A stretch of DNA of 64,000 nucleotides from Larkinella insperata (GCF_026248825.1 NZ_CP110973.1:5539501-5603500), one strand, 5' to 3'; shown: positions 9,771 through 18,707, counted from the stretch's first letter. The notes: generated by a model from the letters alone, not told the origin. A program made the numbers and translations.

Positions 9771-10256
9771 ATGAATAAGCTATCCTTACGCGTGCTGATC
9801 GTTGATGATAACAAAGATTATCGTCAGTTAATCCGGTGGGCCCTGACCAGTGCACTGGAGCATGTCGTCATTCAGGAAATGACCACCGGTCAGGAACTGG
9901 TGGACTGGCTTGCTCACCATCGAAAGCAATCAACTGCTGAGCAAATGGCGGATAAGTGCCTGGTGACAATCATCCTGCTCGATATGCACATGCCCGGGCT
10001 TAGTGGGCTGGACACCTTACAATCTTTGGGCGACATGAGCGATCTCCCGTACATGCCCGTCGTGATGCTCACCGCCACCCTGTGTGATCAGCTTAAGCAC
10101 CAGGCTTACAACCAGGGAATCCACCTTTATATGGTTAAACCCATCGAAATCGGCGGTTTTTACCGGGTCGTCGAAGCGGTGAAGCTTTGTTACCGGGATA
10201 TGCTTCGCCGTTGGGAGCAGCAAGAAGTCCCTCCTTTGGGCTCAACCTACCATTAA
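9771..10256 (+). CDS. Stand-alone response-regulator receiver protein
   Basis: A 161-residue protein made of one CheY-like receiver domain with no output domain. The acidic pocket is Asp12/Asp13 (VLIVDDNKDYR), the phosphoacceptor is Asp71 (ILLDMHMPG), the switch Thr is Thr101 (VVMLTAT) and the conserved Lys is Lys123 (YMVKPIE). The acceptor region has a 10-residue insert of polar residues before the beta-3 strand. No kinase is adjacent (the nearest, the hybrid kinase, is 12 kb away on the other strand). Likely a phosphorelay intermediate or a protein-interaction switch. Confidence 0.85.
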   Translation: MNKLSLRVLIVDDNKDYRQLIRWALTSALEHVVIQEMTTGQELVDWLAHHRKQSTAEQMADKCLVTIILLDMHMPGLSGLDTLQSLGDMSDLPYMPVVMLTATLCDQLKHQAYNQGIHLYMVKPIEIGGFYRVVEAVKLCYRDMLRRWEQQEVPPLGSTYH

Positions 10257-10458
10257 AAGACCGGGTTCAGCCGATACTAAACCGCTATCAAACCGGTGGC
10301 GTTGACCCTATCCGCGCCAGCACTAGACTGTTCTGGTCAGGGATCAGACCCGAATGCTAACTAAAAACGGTTGATTCAACCCGAATCATAACCCTCCATG
10401 CCACCGCCGGGTTCAACCTGCGAGATTATAACCACATGATAAACCGTTTCGTACACGC

Positions 10459-10617
10459 ATGGAAAATCAAAATTCGCAACAGCAGGACCCCACGCTTGAT
10501 CAAACCGATTACGACTCCATTGACTTTGACCGCGCCACCAACGACAACGAAGTAGCGGCCATGGAGTCGGGCGCCGATCTGGACGACGAAGATAACATCC
10601 GTGGAGAATCCGAGTAA
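10459..10617 (+). CDS. Very small acidic protein (52 residues)
   Basis: A short frame starting at the ATG of 10459 codes for a strongly acidic, Asp/Glu/Asn/Gln-rich peptide (starts MENQNSQQQDPTLDQTDYDS, ends NIRGESE-stop) with no hydrophobic segment. Third positions and amino-acid content look coding rather than random, but the family is not recognised. It stands alone between the receiver protein and a decayed regulator. Probably cytoplasmic and intrinsically disordered. Confidence is limited because short frames are easily accidental. Confidence 0.5.
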   Translation: MENQNSQQQDPTLDQTDYDSIDFDRATNDNEVAAMESGADLDDEDNIRGESE

Positions 10618-10622
10618 GCAGA

Positions 10623-10865
10623 CTATTTCATCCACCCAGAACCGTTCAGCCTGAAAATCCTTTCGAGTCCATTCGCCCGACGCAAAGCGATGGAGATTTT
10701 CCCGGTTTTGGTTTCGACGACTTTCGTTAAAACGCGACGGGTGTTCATAACCAAACCGTAGGCAATTTCGCTAATCGTTTTATTGGTGTTCACACCAGCA
10801 ATTTGGCCGTTTGACCGGAATAGGATAAGGATGTTTCTGGGTGGATTTCCCCGTACCCTTCTCAC
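10623..10865 (-). pseudogene. Remnant of a LuxR-type helix-turn-helix domain
   Basis: On the minus strand the frame contains TNKTISEIAYGLVMNTRRVL and TKTGKISIALRRANGLERIF. These line up with the LuxR/NarL C-terminal pattern (TNKEIA, hydrophobic, then TVETHR, then KTG, then A..RYA...L). The key recognition-helix segment is degenerate, and no receiver domain or plausible start lies upstream (stops occur in all frames above 10865). I read it as the decayed 3' end of a response regulator. The alternative is a coincidental frame. Confidence 0.4.
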
Positions 10866-11369
10866 ACCCGACTGGGAGTTGGGTACTGAGCGCGTTGTTT
10901 CTAAAGAAAGAACTCATTCCTTCGACGGTTTTTGCTCCCTTCGGCGTCGCGTTTTACGATCACCTCGAAAACCATCCTGAATAGCCATTCTTGAAGTAAA
11001 AACAAGTTCATGGACTACGATATGCCAGTAATCAGGGTAGAAAAATCGTAATCCTGACAACTATCAGTTGTTTTTCGTAGCAACAAACGCTGCTTTCGTC
11101 GTTACTTAGTGTATAGTTGTTGGGGTAACTATGCACGGTTTTTCCACGTACACGCGTATTGGCACTAAGGTATTGACCATGAACCATTGCATCGATTTTA
11201 TAGCCTTCAAAGTGCCACCCGCCAAGTTTCCCTGGGCGATGCTTTACGTGTACTCCATGAATTTCAAGCACGGCTTTTTCATTTCCGCCAACTGAAGCCC
11301 CGGCCCGGCCTTGTTCCCTTCCCGTGGATTAATACCAGTAAATACGTCAAGCTTTCCGATCTTTGCGGC
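10866..11369. other. Non-coding or decayed stretch with one unassigned minus-strand frame
   Basis: About 500 bases without a complete gene. On the minus strand 11297-11032 is open and AT-richer than its neighbours; it reads VLEIHGVHVKHRPGKLGGWH and on to KTVHSYPNNYTLSNDESSVC before a stop. It has no good start codon (only GTG at 11271) and no recognised family. It could be the end of a lost gene. The last 80 bases presumably contain the ApbE promoter. Confidence 0.4.
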
Positions 11370-12356
11370 ATGAAGCATGCCTTTCTTCTTTTGTTGCTTT
11401 TAGGCGGTTTTAGCGCTACCGCCCAGGTGCTGCGAACGCGAACCGTCAAATTGATGGGTAGCCGGTTTGACATTATCCTGGTTGCTCCGGACAGCCTGAC
11501 GGCCGAAAGCCACATCGATACCGTCATTGCCGAAGTAACGCGAATTGAAAATCTAATCTCCGACTGGAAAGAAGATTCCCAGATTTCGCAGGTCAACAGG
11601 AACGCCGGAATTGCTCCGGTGCGGGTTGATCCTGAAGTATTTGCCCTGACCGAGCGGGCTCTTCATTTCTCCCAAATTACCCACGGCGCCTTTGACATCA
11701 GTTTTGCCGCCATGGACCGGATCTGGAAATTTGACGGCTCCATGACGGCCATGCCCAGCCCCGAAGCCGTTAAAAAATCGGTGGAAAAAGTTGGGTACCG
11801 GGACATCCTGCTGGACCAGGCGCAGTCCACGATTTTCCTCAAACGCAAAGGTATGAAGATAGGGTTCGGCGCCCTGGGTGAAGGCTATGCGGCCGACCGG
11901 TGCCGCGACCTCATGTTGGCCAGGGGCATAAAAGCCGGGATTGTCAACGGTTCGGGCGACATGAGTACCTGGGGAAAACAACCCGACGGCAGTGACTGGA
12001 CGGTTGGCATCACCAATCCGCACCGCAAAGATACCCTTTTCGCGGTCGTTGCCCTGCGGCAAAGCGCCGTGGTAACATCCGGCAGTTACGAAAAGTTTGT
12101 GGTGTTCAACGGCCGGCGGTATTCGCACATCATCAACCCCCGCACGGGTTATCCGGCCACCGGGGTGAGCAGTGTGACGGTTTTTGGGCCCAGCGCCGAA
12201 ACGGCCAACGGTTTCAGCACGTCGCTGATGGTGCTGGGCCAAGCCGCCGGACTGAAACTCATTGAGAAATACCCCAATTACACCTACATCCTGGTCACCG
12301 ATGAAGGTCGGATTTTCTCCTCACCCAGTCTGGCGCTTAAACAAACCCGTCTTTAG
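11370..12356 (+). CDS. apbE: FAD:protein FMN transferase (ApbE family)
   Basis: Transfers FMN from FAD onto Ser/Thr of exported proteins carrying an S/T-G-A-S/T motif. The start at 11370 begins a signal peptide (MKHAFLLLLLLGGFSATAQ), so the enzyme is periplasmic; the same frame is open upstream but the signal peptide decides the start. The family motifs are present in order: ENLISDWKEDSQISQVN, GAFDISFAAMDRIWKF, GFGALGEGYAADR, VNGSGDMSTWG and SGSYEKF...YSHIINPRTGYPA. Length of 328 residues is normal. It is a single-gene unit here. A candidate acceptor, the DUF2271 protein at 27886-28383, lies 15 kb away; that link is inference. Confidence 0.93.
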   Translation: MKHAFLLLLLLGGFSATAQVLRTRTVKLMGSRFDIILVAPDSLTAESHIDTVIAEVTRIENLISDWKEDSQISQVNRNAGIAPVRVDPEVFALTERALHFSQITHGAFDISFAAMDRIWKFDGSMTAMPSPEAVKKSVEKVGYRDILLDQAQSTIFLKRKGMKIGFGALGEGYAADRCRDLMLARGIKAGIVNGSGDMSTWGKQPDGSDWTVGITNPHRKDTLFAVVALRQSAVVTSGSYEKFVVFNGRRYSHIINPRTGYPATGVSSVTVFGPSAETANGFSTSLMVLGQAAGLKLIEKYPNYTYILVTDEGRIFSSPSLALKQTRL

Positions 12357-12588
12357 GTCGCCGTCAACAATCCGTTTGCGCCGAAAAAAGCGCGGAAAAA
12401 CACCGCTTGCACCACTCACCGGGCAGCGCTGAACCCTTAGCAATGCGAATTTGCCCTGCAGGTGAACAGGCGGAATGATTCGTTGTAGCCTTTCTACCAG
12501 CCTCGAATACACCATTTTTATTCTATCAACGGCCCGCGCCAGCTTCTTTTTCGCTAGAATGTCAATATTATTCAATCAAGTATAAAAA

Positions 12589-12621
12589 TTTGATTTTATA
12601 TAATTTTCTTATATATATTTG
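12589..12621 (+). promoter_or_regulatory. Bacteroidota-type housekeeping promoter of the PadR gene
   Basis: A TTTG box (12589-12592) and a perfect TAnnTTTG box (TATATTTG, 12614-12621) are separated by 21 bases, close to the consensus spacing of 19-21. It lies 29 bases before the PadR start, inside a very AT-rich stretch (12575-12650). Confidence 0.65.
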
Positions 12622-12650
12622 ATGATAGGACTAATCAACTTTAATGTATT

Positions 12651-13004
12651 ATGACGACATTGCAACAGGAGCTTCTGTGGAGAACCGCAAAGGCAACCAT
12701 TCTCCAGGTCTTGCGTCAGCACGGCCGAATGTACGGGTACCAAATCAATCAGGCTGTGCAGGACCGTACCGATGATAGCCTAACGCTATCATTTGGGCTA
12801 ATTTATCCCCTGCTGCATCAACTGGAACGAGACGGCGCACTGCTGACGCAGATAGCCGAAGTCGATGGGCGGCTGCGCAAATATTATTCCATACGGCCCT
12901 CCGGTGGCCCATCGCCCACCCGGCAAACCACTGGCCTCGAACACCTTACCCGGCTGATGCCCCTGATCTTGAAGTCCTCACCAGTCTGGGCGGTTTGTCC
13001 ATAA
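12651..13004 (+). CDS. PadR-family transcriptional regulator
   Basis: A 117-residue winged-helix repressor. Visible are the helical start (LLWRTAKATILQVLRQHGRM), the PadR signature YGYQINQAVQ, LTLSFGLIYPLLHQLERDGA and the wing with KYYSI. The C-terminal dimerisation helix (LEHLTRLMPLILKS) is short and Pro-rich just before it, so the tail may be slightly degenerate. PadR regulators usually control a neighbouring transporter, but the flanking genes here are ApbE upstream and a convergent GLPGLI gene downstream, so the target is not obvious. Confidence 0.85.
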   Translation: MTTLQQELLWRTAKATILQVLRQHGRMYGYQINQAVQDRTDDSLTLSFGLIYPLLHQLERDGALLTQIAEVDGRLRKYYSIRPSGGPSPTRQTTGLEHLTRLMPLILKSSPVWAVCP

Positions 13005-13048
13005 GATACTCTTGTCTACCCAGCGTGGAAGTGAAGCGATTCTTATGA

Positions 13049-13066
13049 CCAGCCGGACCCGGCTGG
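13049..13066. terminator. Hairpin between convergent PadR and GLPGLI genes
   Basis: An 8-bp perfect GC-rich inverted repeat (CCAGCCGG ... CCGGCTGG) with a 2-base centre lies in the 73-base gap between two convergent stops. There is no good T run (only TTTTA about 10 bases later on the plus strand), so it is a possible bidirectional terminator rather than a canonical one. Confidence 0.4.
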
Positions 13067-13077
13067 GCGTCGTGCTT

Positions 13078-13875
13078 TTAGTAGCGAATCGACCAGAATG
13101 GATTTCGCTGGGCTTTTATCTGCTCGGCAATGTGCTTTTTCAGCATGTCATCAAACGCCTGGTCACTGATGCGTCTGCCCTTGATTTTGGCCGGTAAGGC
13201 CAGTTCTTTGGTGACGGACTTCAGCTCCACCTTCTTGGCCTCGATCAACACCACACCGTCGTTCAGATCCAGTTCCAGAATGACGCCCGGCAAGCCAAAA
13301 TACCGCTCCGGTCCCGCCGGTACGGGCAAATCCTGGGCATACCAGGCCGTCACTTTATAGCCTTTGACGGGGTCCTGCATGGTGGCTTTCATGCAGACGT
13401 AGCCCGCCACTTCCTTGATCTGGTTGAGCACTTTCCATTTGGGCGCGTTCAGGGAATCTTCGATGACGTACGTTTTGCCCAACGTTTCAACAATGTCCGT
13501 CATGCGCTCTTTTTCAAAATTGCGGTTAATAATGTATTCATCCTGCCGCCAGGCATAGCCGTAGTCGTTGGCTTCATCTTTGTTTTCATAGGTGTAGAGG
13601 CTGGCCGCAGGCGAGAAATACAGGCGCATTTTTTGTTTGTAACCTTCCCAGTTTTTGGAGATGTTGATCTCACGATCCTTTTCTTCCTGACTTAAAAAAG
13701 GCATCGATGCGTACATCTTGGCCCAGTTCTGCGAGCGTTCATACGTAACAACGCCCTCCTCCCCGGATGGTGCCGCACTGGATGGTGCCCCACCGGATGG
13801 TGCCGTCCCCGACTGGGCGAGGGCCAGCGGACCGGTCAACAGGAGGAAACTCAACAGATACATCAAGGTTTTCAT
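13078..13875 (-). CDS. GLPGLI family protein
   Basis: A 265-residue exported protein of the Bacteroidota GLPGLI family (function unknown), named for its motif, here FGLPGVILELDLNDG. The chosen start at 13875 opens a signal peptide (MKTLMYLLSFLLLTGPLALA); an ATG five codons upstream (13890) is possible. After the signal comes a Gly/Ala/Pro/Ser linker built from a 15-bp tandem repeat, then the family core (VTYERSQNWAKMYASMPFLS, YEIND-like AWRQDEYIINRNFE, AGYVCMKATM, VTAWYAQDLPVPAGPERYFG). It follows the TonB-dependent receptor gene with a 46-base gap, so both are probably one operon. Such pairs are common in this phylum; what they import is not known. Confidence 0.9.
   Translation of the reverse strand: MKTLMYLLSFLLLTGPLALAQSGTAPSGGAPSSAAPSGEEGVVTYERSQNWAKMYASMPFLSQEEKDREINISKNWEGYKQKMRLYFSPAASLYTYENKDEANDYGYAWRQDEYIINRNFEKERMTDIVETLGKTYVIEDSLNAPKWKVLNQIKEVAGYVCMKATMQDPVKGYKVTAWYAQDLPVPAGPERYFGLPGVILELDLNDGVVLIEAKKVELKSVTKELALPAKIKGRRISDQAFDDMLKKHIAEQIKAQRNPFWSIRY
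13763..13807. repeat. Three tandem 15-bp repeats inside the GLPGLI gene
   Basis: Units start at 13763, 13778 and 13793 and differ at one to three bases each. They code (minus strand) for a five-residue Gly-Ala-Pro-Ser-type repeat in the linker after the signal peptide. The unit length is a multiple of three, so slippage would change linker length without shifting the frame. Confidence 0.8.
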
Positions 13876-13921
13876 GGGTATCGGGGTCATGGGTGGTAAG
13901 TTAAGGTAATTCCGATTGCTT

Positions 13922-16777
13922 TTAAAACCAGCGTTGTTTGATGTTGCCCGTGGAGACACCCCGCATGTTGTAGGTAAAGCTCAGGAGAAAGTAACGGGCC
14001 AGCGTTTGGACCCGCTCGCCGGAGACAAAGTTCAAACTGGCGTTCTGGGAAATGCCCAGATTGCGGTTGAGCATGTCATAGGCCGACAGGCGGACCTCGG
14101 CTTTCTTCGACTTGCCCATGATTTTGTAAACCGACGCATTCCAGATCGGTATCCGCTGATCAAAGCCAAAGGTGGGGTTGCGGTAAATCGAGTAATTCAG
14201 GTTGGAAGTCAGGTAAAATTCGTGGGACAGCTTACCCGTTACCGTGGCCCCGTACGTGTTGTTGATGATGCGCTGGTTTTGGGAGGCCATCAGGTCGTAG
14301 CGGGTATGCCCGATGTTCCAGTCCGCGTTGGCGTAAAACGTCAGCTTATCACCGGGCGTCAATTCCAGCCGGGGGCCGAAGCTGATGCTGCGGTTATGGG
14401 TCTGGTAGAGCACGTTGTTGATGGGCGTCAACGACCGGCCAAGGTTTCCGCTCAAACTCATATTCAACGTGGCCTTGGTTTTTTTGAGCGGGAAACCGCC
14501 CCCGATGTAGGCTCCCGCGTTCTGTCCGCCCGTGATGTTTTCCGGCCGGGTGCGGGTAATACCGGTTGTGGGGTCAATGTTGCGACCGTACACAATCTGG
14601 TTGATGTTGTAGCTGTAGTAGACGTTGCCGTAGATATTCACAAAGCTGCCGGGGTTAAACATGTTGTACCCCACGTTTACGTTGTGACTAAGAGCGGGCA
14701 GCAGATCGGGATTGCCTTCCGAAATGTAGAGGGGATTGCTGATGTCGATGACCGGCTGCAAATCCCGGGACGAAGGAACCTGCACGCCCATGCTGTAACT
14801 GCTGAAAAGAAAGCGATTGTTTTTCAGGTCGTAGTTCAGCGACACATTCGGTACAAACGTCGAGAAGGTTCGTTGGATGCGGTTGAGCGGAACCACGCTT
14901 TCGTCACTTGCATACCGGCCGTCCAGCGCAAACTGCTGGTAAGCCCCGCCCACCGACAGGTTCAGCCCTTTGTAGGAATAGCGCAATCCGGTACCTAGTC
15001 GGTTGTACAGGTAGTTGTTTTTGTAATACCGGCTCAGGGTATCGTTGCGGGTCATGGCCGACTCCTGCTGGTTGTAGGAATCCCGGTCCAGTTCGTCGTA
15101 GCGCAGACTGAAGTTGTAAAAGTTCTCCCAAAATATCCGTTTGCTGATCGGTTCGATGTACTGCAAATTGGCCTTGTACTGGCTGCGCTGGGTCAGGGAC
15201 AACTGGCGCTGGCGGATCTGCCGCAAAAAGGCGTTGACGGTGGTCGACTGGAAAAACTGGTTGTCCGAAGTCAGGTCCGCCGAGCCGTCGGAGGTGTTTA
15301 GCTGATAGGTGGCACTGGCGGCAAAGGACCGTCCTTTCTTTTTGAATTTATGGCGGTACAGCAGCGTGTTGGCCGTCCCGAACGAGTTGACCCGGTTGCC
15401 GTTGTTAACGATGATGCGGGACGTAGGATTGATTCCATTCTCCAACACGTTGGTCAGGCTGCTCAGGCTCGAATTGCCCACCCCCAGGCGGCTGTTGTTC
15501 ACAAAAACCAGCGTTTGCAGCGAGTCAATCTGTCGTTCGTAGCGCAGCGTCACGCGGTGGGCGCCGGTAAAGTTGATCTGGTTGCTTTGTTCGTCGTTCT
15601 GCAAAAAACCGCCATCGAAAAAGTTTTGCTGCCAACGTTTGGCCTCGAGTTGCTGACGGGTCTGGGAGTAATAATAGCTGCTGCTAAATTTATTCTTCTT
15701 TGTATCGTAGTTGTAATTAGCCCCGATAGCAGCATTGTTGGAAAAGCCCCGCCCCCGGTCACCCCCAATGGGAATGCCCAGATTATCCTCGTCCTCGCCC
15801 GACCAGTAGCGGAAGCCGCCCGAAAACCCAAAGTCGGCATCGTCATTCCAGTTAAACGCGTTACTGCCCCGAAAATCCTGGTAATCATCCCACGACATGC
15901 CCTGCTGGTTGGTGTTATTGACCAGTCCAATCAGCGAAAGCTGGCGCTTGGCGTCAAATTTATTGTAATTGGCTTTGACCTCCCCGCGGGCTCCTTTTGC
16001 CGCGCCGGGTGCGGGCACCGCAGACCCCCCGCTGGCTGTCACCTTCCCGAAACCGCCTTTTTTGAATTCGTCCTTCAGCTCCAGGTTCATCGTTTTCTGT
16101 TTGCTGCCATCGTCGACCCCCGTGAGCTTGGATTTTTCGCTCTGGTCATTGAACACCTGTACCTTGGAGATGGCTTCGGCCTGCAGGTTTTTGGTGGCCA
16201 TCTTGGGGTCCGAGCCAAAGAAGGTTTTGCCATCGACGGTGAGCCGCTTGACATCCTGCCCCTGGGCTTTGATGTTGCCATTGGCATCGACCTGCACGCC
16301 CGGCAGCCGGCGGAGCAAATCCTCGACGGTCGAGCCGGGCGGTACCTTAAAAGTTGTGGCGTTGTATTCAATGGTATCCCCCCGGATGCTCAGCGGAGCC
16401 TTGGCTGTGCGGATGACCACCTCAAAAAGTTCTTTGGAAATGGGTTTGAGCGGGATAGCACCCAGATCGAGCAGGTTGTTTTCCGGCGGGGTTATCGTCT
16501 GGCCATACGGCAGGGTACCCACGTAGGTAATCTTGAGCAGGTATGCCTTGCGTTTGATGTTTTTGAATTGAAAAGCGCCGTTTTCACCCGAACGGGTAAA
16601 ATTCACCAGCGAGGAGTCGGACGGTTCCAGCAGCAGCACCGACGAACCCGGCAGTGGAGCCTTGGTAGTATCGACCACGCGGCCCTGAATACTGAAACGC
16701 CCAGGTTGGGTGGGACTTTGGGCAAAAAGGCCGGTCGCCAGCAGCCAGAAACCCGCCAGCAGGAAGAAGTATTTCAT
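13922..16777 (-). CDS. TonB-dependent receptor (outer-membrane beta-barrel family, non-SusC)
   Basis: A 951-residue outer-membrane receptor. The start at 16777 gives a signal peptide (MKYFFLLAGFWLLATGLFAQ). A carboxypeptidase-regulatory-like domain follows (FSIQGRVVDTTKAPLPGSSV, residues about 30-110), then a plug (FKVPPGSTVEDLLRRLPGVQ, about 125-230) and a large beta-barrel of the OMP_b-brl_3 type ending in QRWF. It lacks an STN domain and a SusD partner, so it is not part of a sigma/FecR cascade. It lies upstream of the GLPGLI gene in the same direction. The promoter is probably in the AT-rich region above 16800. The ligand is unknown. Confidence 0.92.
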   Translation of the reverse strand: MKYFFLLAGFWLLATGLFAQSPTQPGRFSIQGRVVDTTKAPLPGSSVLLLEPSDSSLVNFTRSGENGAFQFKNIKRKAYLLKITYVGTLPYGQTITPPENNLLDLGAIPLKPISKELFEVVIRTAKAPLSIRGDTIEYNATTFKVPPGSTVEDLLRRLPGVQVDANGNIKAQGQDVKRLTVDGKTFFGSDPKMATKNLQAEAISKVQVFNDQSEKSKLTGVDDGSKQKTMNLELKDEFKKGGFGKVTASGGSAVPAPGAAKGARGEVKANYNKFDAKRQLSLIGLVNNTNQQGMSWDDYQDFRGSNAFNWNDDADFGFSGGFRYWSGEDEDNLGIPIGGDRGRGFSNNAAIGANYNYDTKKNKFSSSYYYSQTRQQLEAKRWQQNFFDGGFLQNDEQSNQINFTGAHRVTLRYERQIDSLQTLVFVNNSRLGVGNSSLSSLTNVLENGINPTSRIIVNNGNRVNSFGTANTLLYRHKFKKKGRSFAASATYQLNTSDGSADLTSDNQFFQSTTVNAFLRQIRQRQLSLTQRSQYKANLQYIEPISKRIFWENFYNFSLRYDELDRDSYNQQESAMTRNDTLSRYYKNNYLYNRLGTGLRYSYKGLNLSVGGAYQQFALDGRYASDESVVPLNRIQRTFSTFVPNVSLNYDLKNNRFLFSSYSMGVQVPSSRDLQPVIDISNPLYISEGNPDLLPALSHNVNVGYNMFNPGSFVNIYGNVYYSYNINQIVYGRNIDPTTGITRTRPENITGGQNAGAYIGGGFPLKKTKATLNMSLSGNLGRSLTPINNVLYQTHNRSISFGPRLELTPGDKLTFYANADWNIGHTRYDLMASQNQRIINNTYGATVTGKLSHEFYLTSNLNYSIYRNPTFGFDQRIPIWNASVYKIMGKSKKAEVRLSAYDMLNRNLGISQNASLNFVSGERVQTLARYFLLSFTYNMRGVSTGNIKQRWF

Positions 16778-17231
16778 GGGAATAGTAAGGGTGGAATAGC
16801 GTTGATAAAGTAACGTTATTGAAACAGGCAAAGGAACTTACGCAAATGAACTATAAATATAGTAGATATAAAAGAAGGAATTAAAATATATTTTTCAGGA
16901 CATATTGATTGGGCTTTTGTCTGGATCTTTTGCAACGATCCGCTGTACAATCCGGCGGCAAAGTAGTAAAATAGTACGGTAATTCTGCGGTGGTGAAACT
17001 CCTGAAACCTGTTAAAAGATGTTAACGAATTTCAGGAGTCAATGCGGAAGTCAGGGTTTGTTTAGGATGACCATAACCGGTTTATCCCGCCAGTGCTAAG
17101 CGGCACAAAAAAGACCGATAGTGACTAAATAGAAAAGAGTGAAACTGGGACTCTACTGCATGGAGCTTTGCAGTAGTACGGTTCTGATGAAAGCCAGAAT
17201 TCCGCACCATTAACTATCCGGAAAAAAGTAG
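16778..17231. other. Gene-free stretch upstream of the TonB receptor
   Basis: About 450 bases between two minus-strand genes, with an AT-rich core at 16845-16920 that probably holds the receptor promoter. I see no coding frame or RNA gene. Confidence 0.55.
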
Positions 17232-17576
17232 TTAGCGGTTGGTCGTGCTGGCCTCTTCGAACAGACGCATCGCCATCAGGCCGTTCCCAACGGCACCACC
17301 CGCCCGGATTGCAGCCGCAATAAACACGGTTTCGGCAATCTCTTCGCGCGTGGCACCCGCCTGCACGGCATTGTTGATGTGGGATTCAATGCAGTATGCG
17401 CACTGGGTGGTTAGGGCGACCGCCACCGACATCAGCTCCCGGTACTTGACAGGAATCACCCCGTCCTTGCGTTCGGCGGTATACTTAAGGTTCAGGAAAG
17501 CGGCAGCCTCTTTGGGAGCCGAATTAATCAGGGTTTCCGTGTACGCACGGTCTTTCGGAGTTTGGTACTCGGCCAT
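17232..17576 (-). CDS. AhpD-like carboxymuconolactone decarboxylase-family protein
   Basis: A 114-residue all-helical protein of the CMD/AhpD family. The redox motif CAYC (Cys59, Cys62) followed by IESH (His66) is the alkylhydroperoxidase-type proton-relay site, so peroxidase or related thiol chemistry in the cytoplasm is likely. The start at 17576 (MAEYQTPKDRAYTETLINSA) fits the family; the frame is open further upstream but without family similarity. It is a single gene. The end RLFEEASTTNR is short and charged, as is usual. Confidence 0.88.
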   Translation of the reverse strand: MAEYQTPKDRAYTETLINSAPKEAAAFLNLKYTAERKDGVIPVKYRELMSVAVALTTQCAYCIESHINNAVQAGATREEIAETVFIAAAIRAGGAVGNGLMAMRLFEEASTTNR

Positions 17577-18123
17577 AAAAGTTGATTTAATGTGAAGGGG
17601 ATAAGGGAAATGGTAAGAGCGGGTTGAAGACGCGGTTTCAAGGTAAAAAGAATACAACGAACTCCCAGCATTTATCCGGATTTTATCCTTCAGACCGATC
17701 AAAAAACGAAGCAGTCGAAACAGCAGTTGTTCCGCAGAATTAATTTCGGATATAAATGAGTATACCATTGCCCCTAAACCGGCTATTATTCTTAGTTAAA
17801 AAACGCCGTTTGGTTACAAACGACTCGCGTAAAACGCTGCGAACAATACGTTCTATATTAAAAGCACTCCGAAAACTTCTACCGATTTGCTTCTTATAGT
17901 TGGTTGTGTTTCTGGGTCTGGAAACCTGTAATGTAATGCAAAACGTGCCGGACCGGAAGAATACTCCACCCGGCCGAGCGGCCAGAAAGCTGGACTGCTC
18001 CTATTCCCGTTCGCGCGATGTGCCAACCGGGTTGCTACCATACCCTTCCACGGAAACGGCAACGAAAAGAACCCTTAGACAGTATATTAGTAGACAATGC
18101 TCGGCCGTCCCGCAACAGCCCGG
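17577..18123. other. Gene-free intergenic stretch
   Basis: About 550 bases between two minus-strand genes. Short frames exist on both strands, but none shows family features, a signal peptide or a good start. No RNA gene or repeat was seen. Confidence 0.5.
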
Positions 18124-18438
18124 CTACTCGGCAACCGGCTGCAATTCGGCCGGCAGGTTTGCCAACTCTTCAATAATCTGCCGAATCATTTCGTCGGTCA
18201 TTGTACCGACCTCGGATTTTGGGAAAAACATGGTGGTTATCTGATCCGGGCCAATCTTGATGTCAAGGGAAAAGACCTGACCATAATAAGGCAGATCGGC
18301 AAACAGAAAATCCTTGAAATAAAACGACTGTTTTATCAACCAATTAATCTGGGCATGCGTCAGGTTCTCCCAGATCAGACGAACCGAGTGGTCGAGAAGG
18401 CGGTATTTTTCCGGAGCGGGTAACGGCTGGTAGTTCAT
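18124..18438 (-). CDS. Small hypothetical protein
   Basis: A 104-residue protein, probably cytoplasmic, not recognised. It starts MNYQPLPAPEKYRLLDHSVR at 18438 and has an amphipathic aromatic middle (QINWLIKQSFYFKDFLFADL) and an acidic helical C-terminus. The residue content and the absence of Cys suggest a folded alpha/beta protein. It is divergent from the PadR/ABC-permease operon, with a 269-base shared upstream region that also contains the sigma-54 elements. Confidence 0.65.
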   Translation of the reverse strand: MNYQPLPAPEKYRLLDHSVRLIWENLTHAQINWLIKQSFYFKDFLFADLPYYGQVFSLDIKIGPDQITTMFFPKSEVGTMTDEMIRQIIEELANLPAELQPVAE

Positions 18439-18550
18439 TATTGACTTCTTTTGGCCCGCAAAGTTCCGAAAACAAGTCGTCAATGGCTAGATTATTTTTG
18501 AAGTTGTGTCCCTGCCGAGCAGGTTTTTGCCGCTGACTCCTCTCTTTACA

Positions 18551-18587
18551 TGTCCAGAATAGTACACCAATTGTCCGTTTCTGGACA
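18551..18587 (+). promoter_or_regulatory. Tandem palindromic activator sites (putative enhancer) upstream of a sigma-54 promoter
   Basis: Two 16-bp palindromic elements with TGTCC half-sites: TGTCCAGAATAGTACA (18551-18566, imperfect) and TGTCCGTTTCTGGACA (18572-18587, near perfect). Their starts are exactly 21 bases apart, so they lie on the same face of the helix. They are centred about 97 and 118 bases upstream of the predicted transcription start, where sigma-54 enhancer-binding proteins usually bind. The assignment is inferred; no such activator is encoded in the window. Confidence 0.65.
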
Positions 18588-18650
18588 AAACAAAATGAGT
18601 AATAGTTGGGAAATCGCTCCAAAAGAGCTCCAGGAAGGGATTTGTAGAGT

Positions 18651-18666
18651 TGGCAGTTTATTTGCT
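18651..18666 (+). promoter_or_regulatory. Sigma-54 (RpoN) promoter, -24/-12 elements
   Basis: TGGC at 18651, seven bases, then TTGCT at 18662 matches the sigma-54 consensus TGGCACRN4TTGCW, with the GG and GC pairs exactly 12 bases apart. The predicted start of transcription is about 18677, 31 bases before the PadR gene. It is paired with the two palindromes 64-100 bases upstream. Confidence 0.75.
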
Positions 18667-18707
18667 ATGCAAAAGAGAAAGATACCCAAACGGATGACGG
18701 ACGGTTT

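Noticed and set aside
15350..16813. A 487-codon plus-strand frame opposite the TonB receptor
   Set aside because: No family features; the minus strand has a complete receptor with signal peptide, plug and barrel.
17900..18244. Plus-strand 114-codon frame
   Set aside because: Cys/Ser/Arg-rich without motif and partly antisense to the small gene at 18124-18438.
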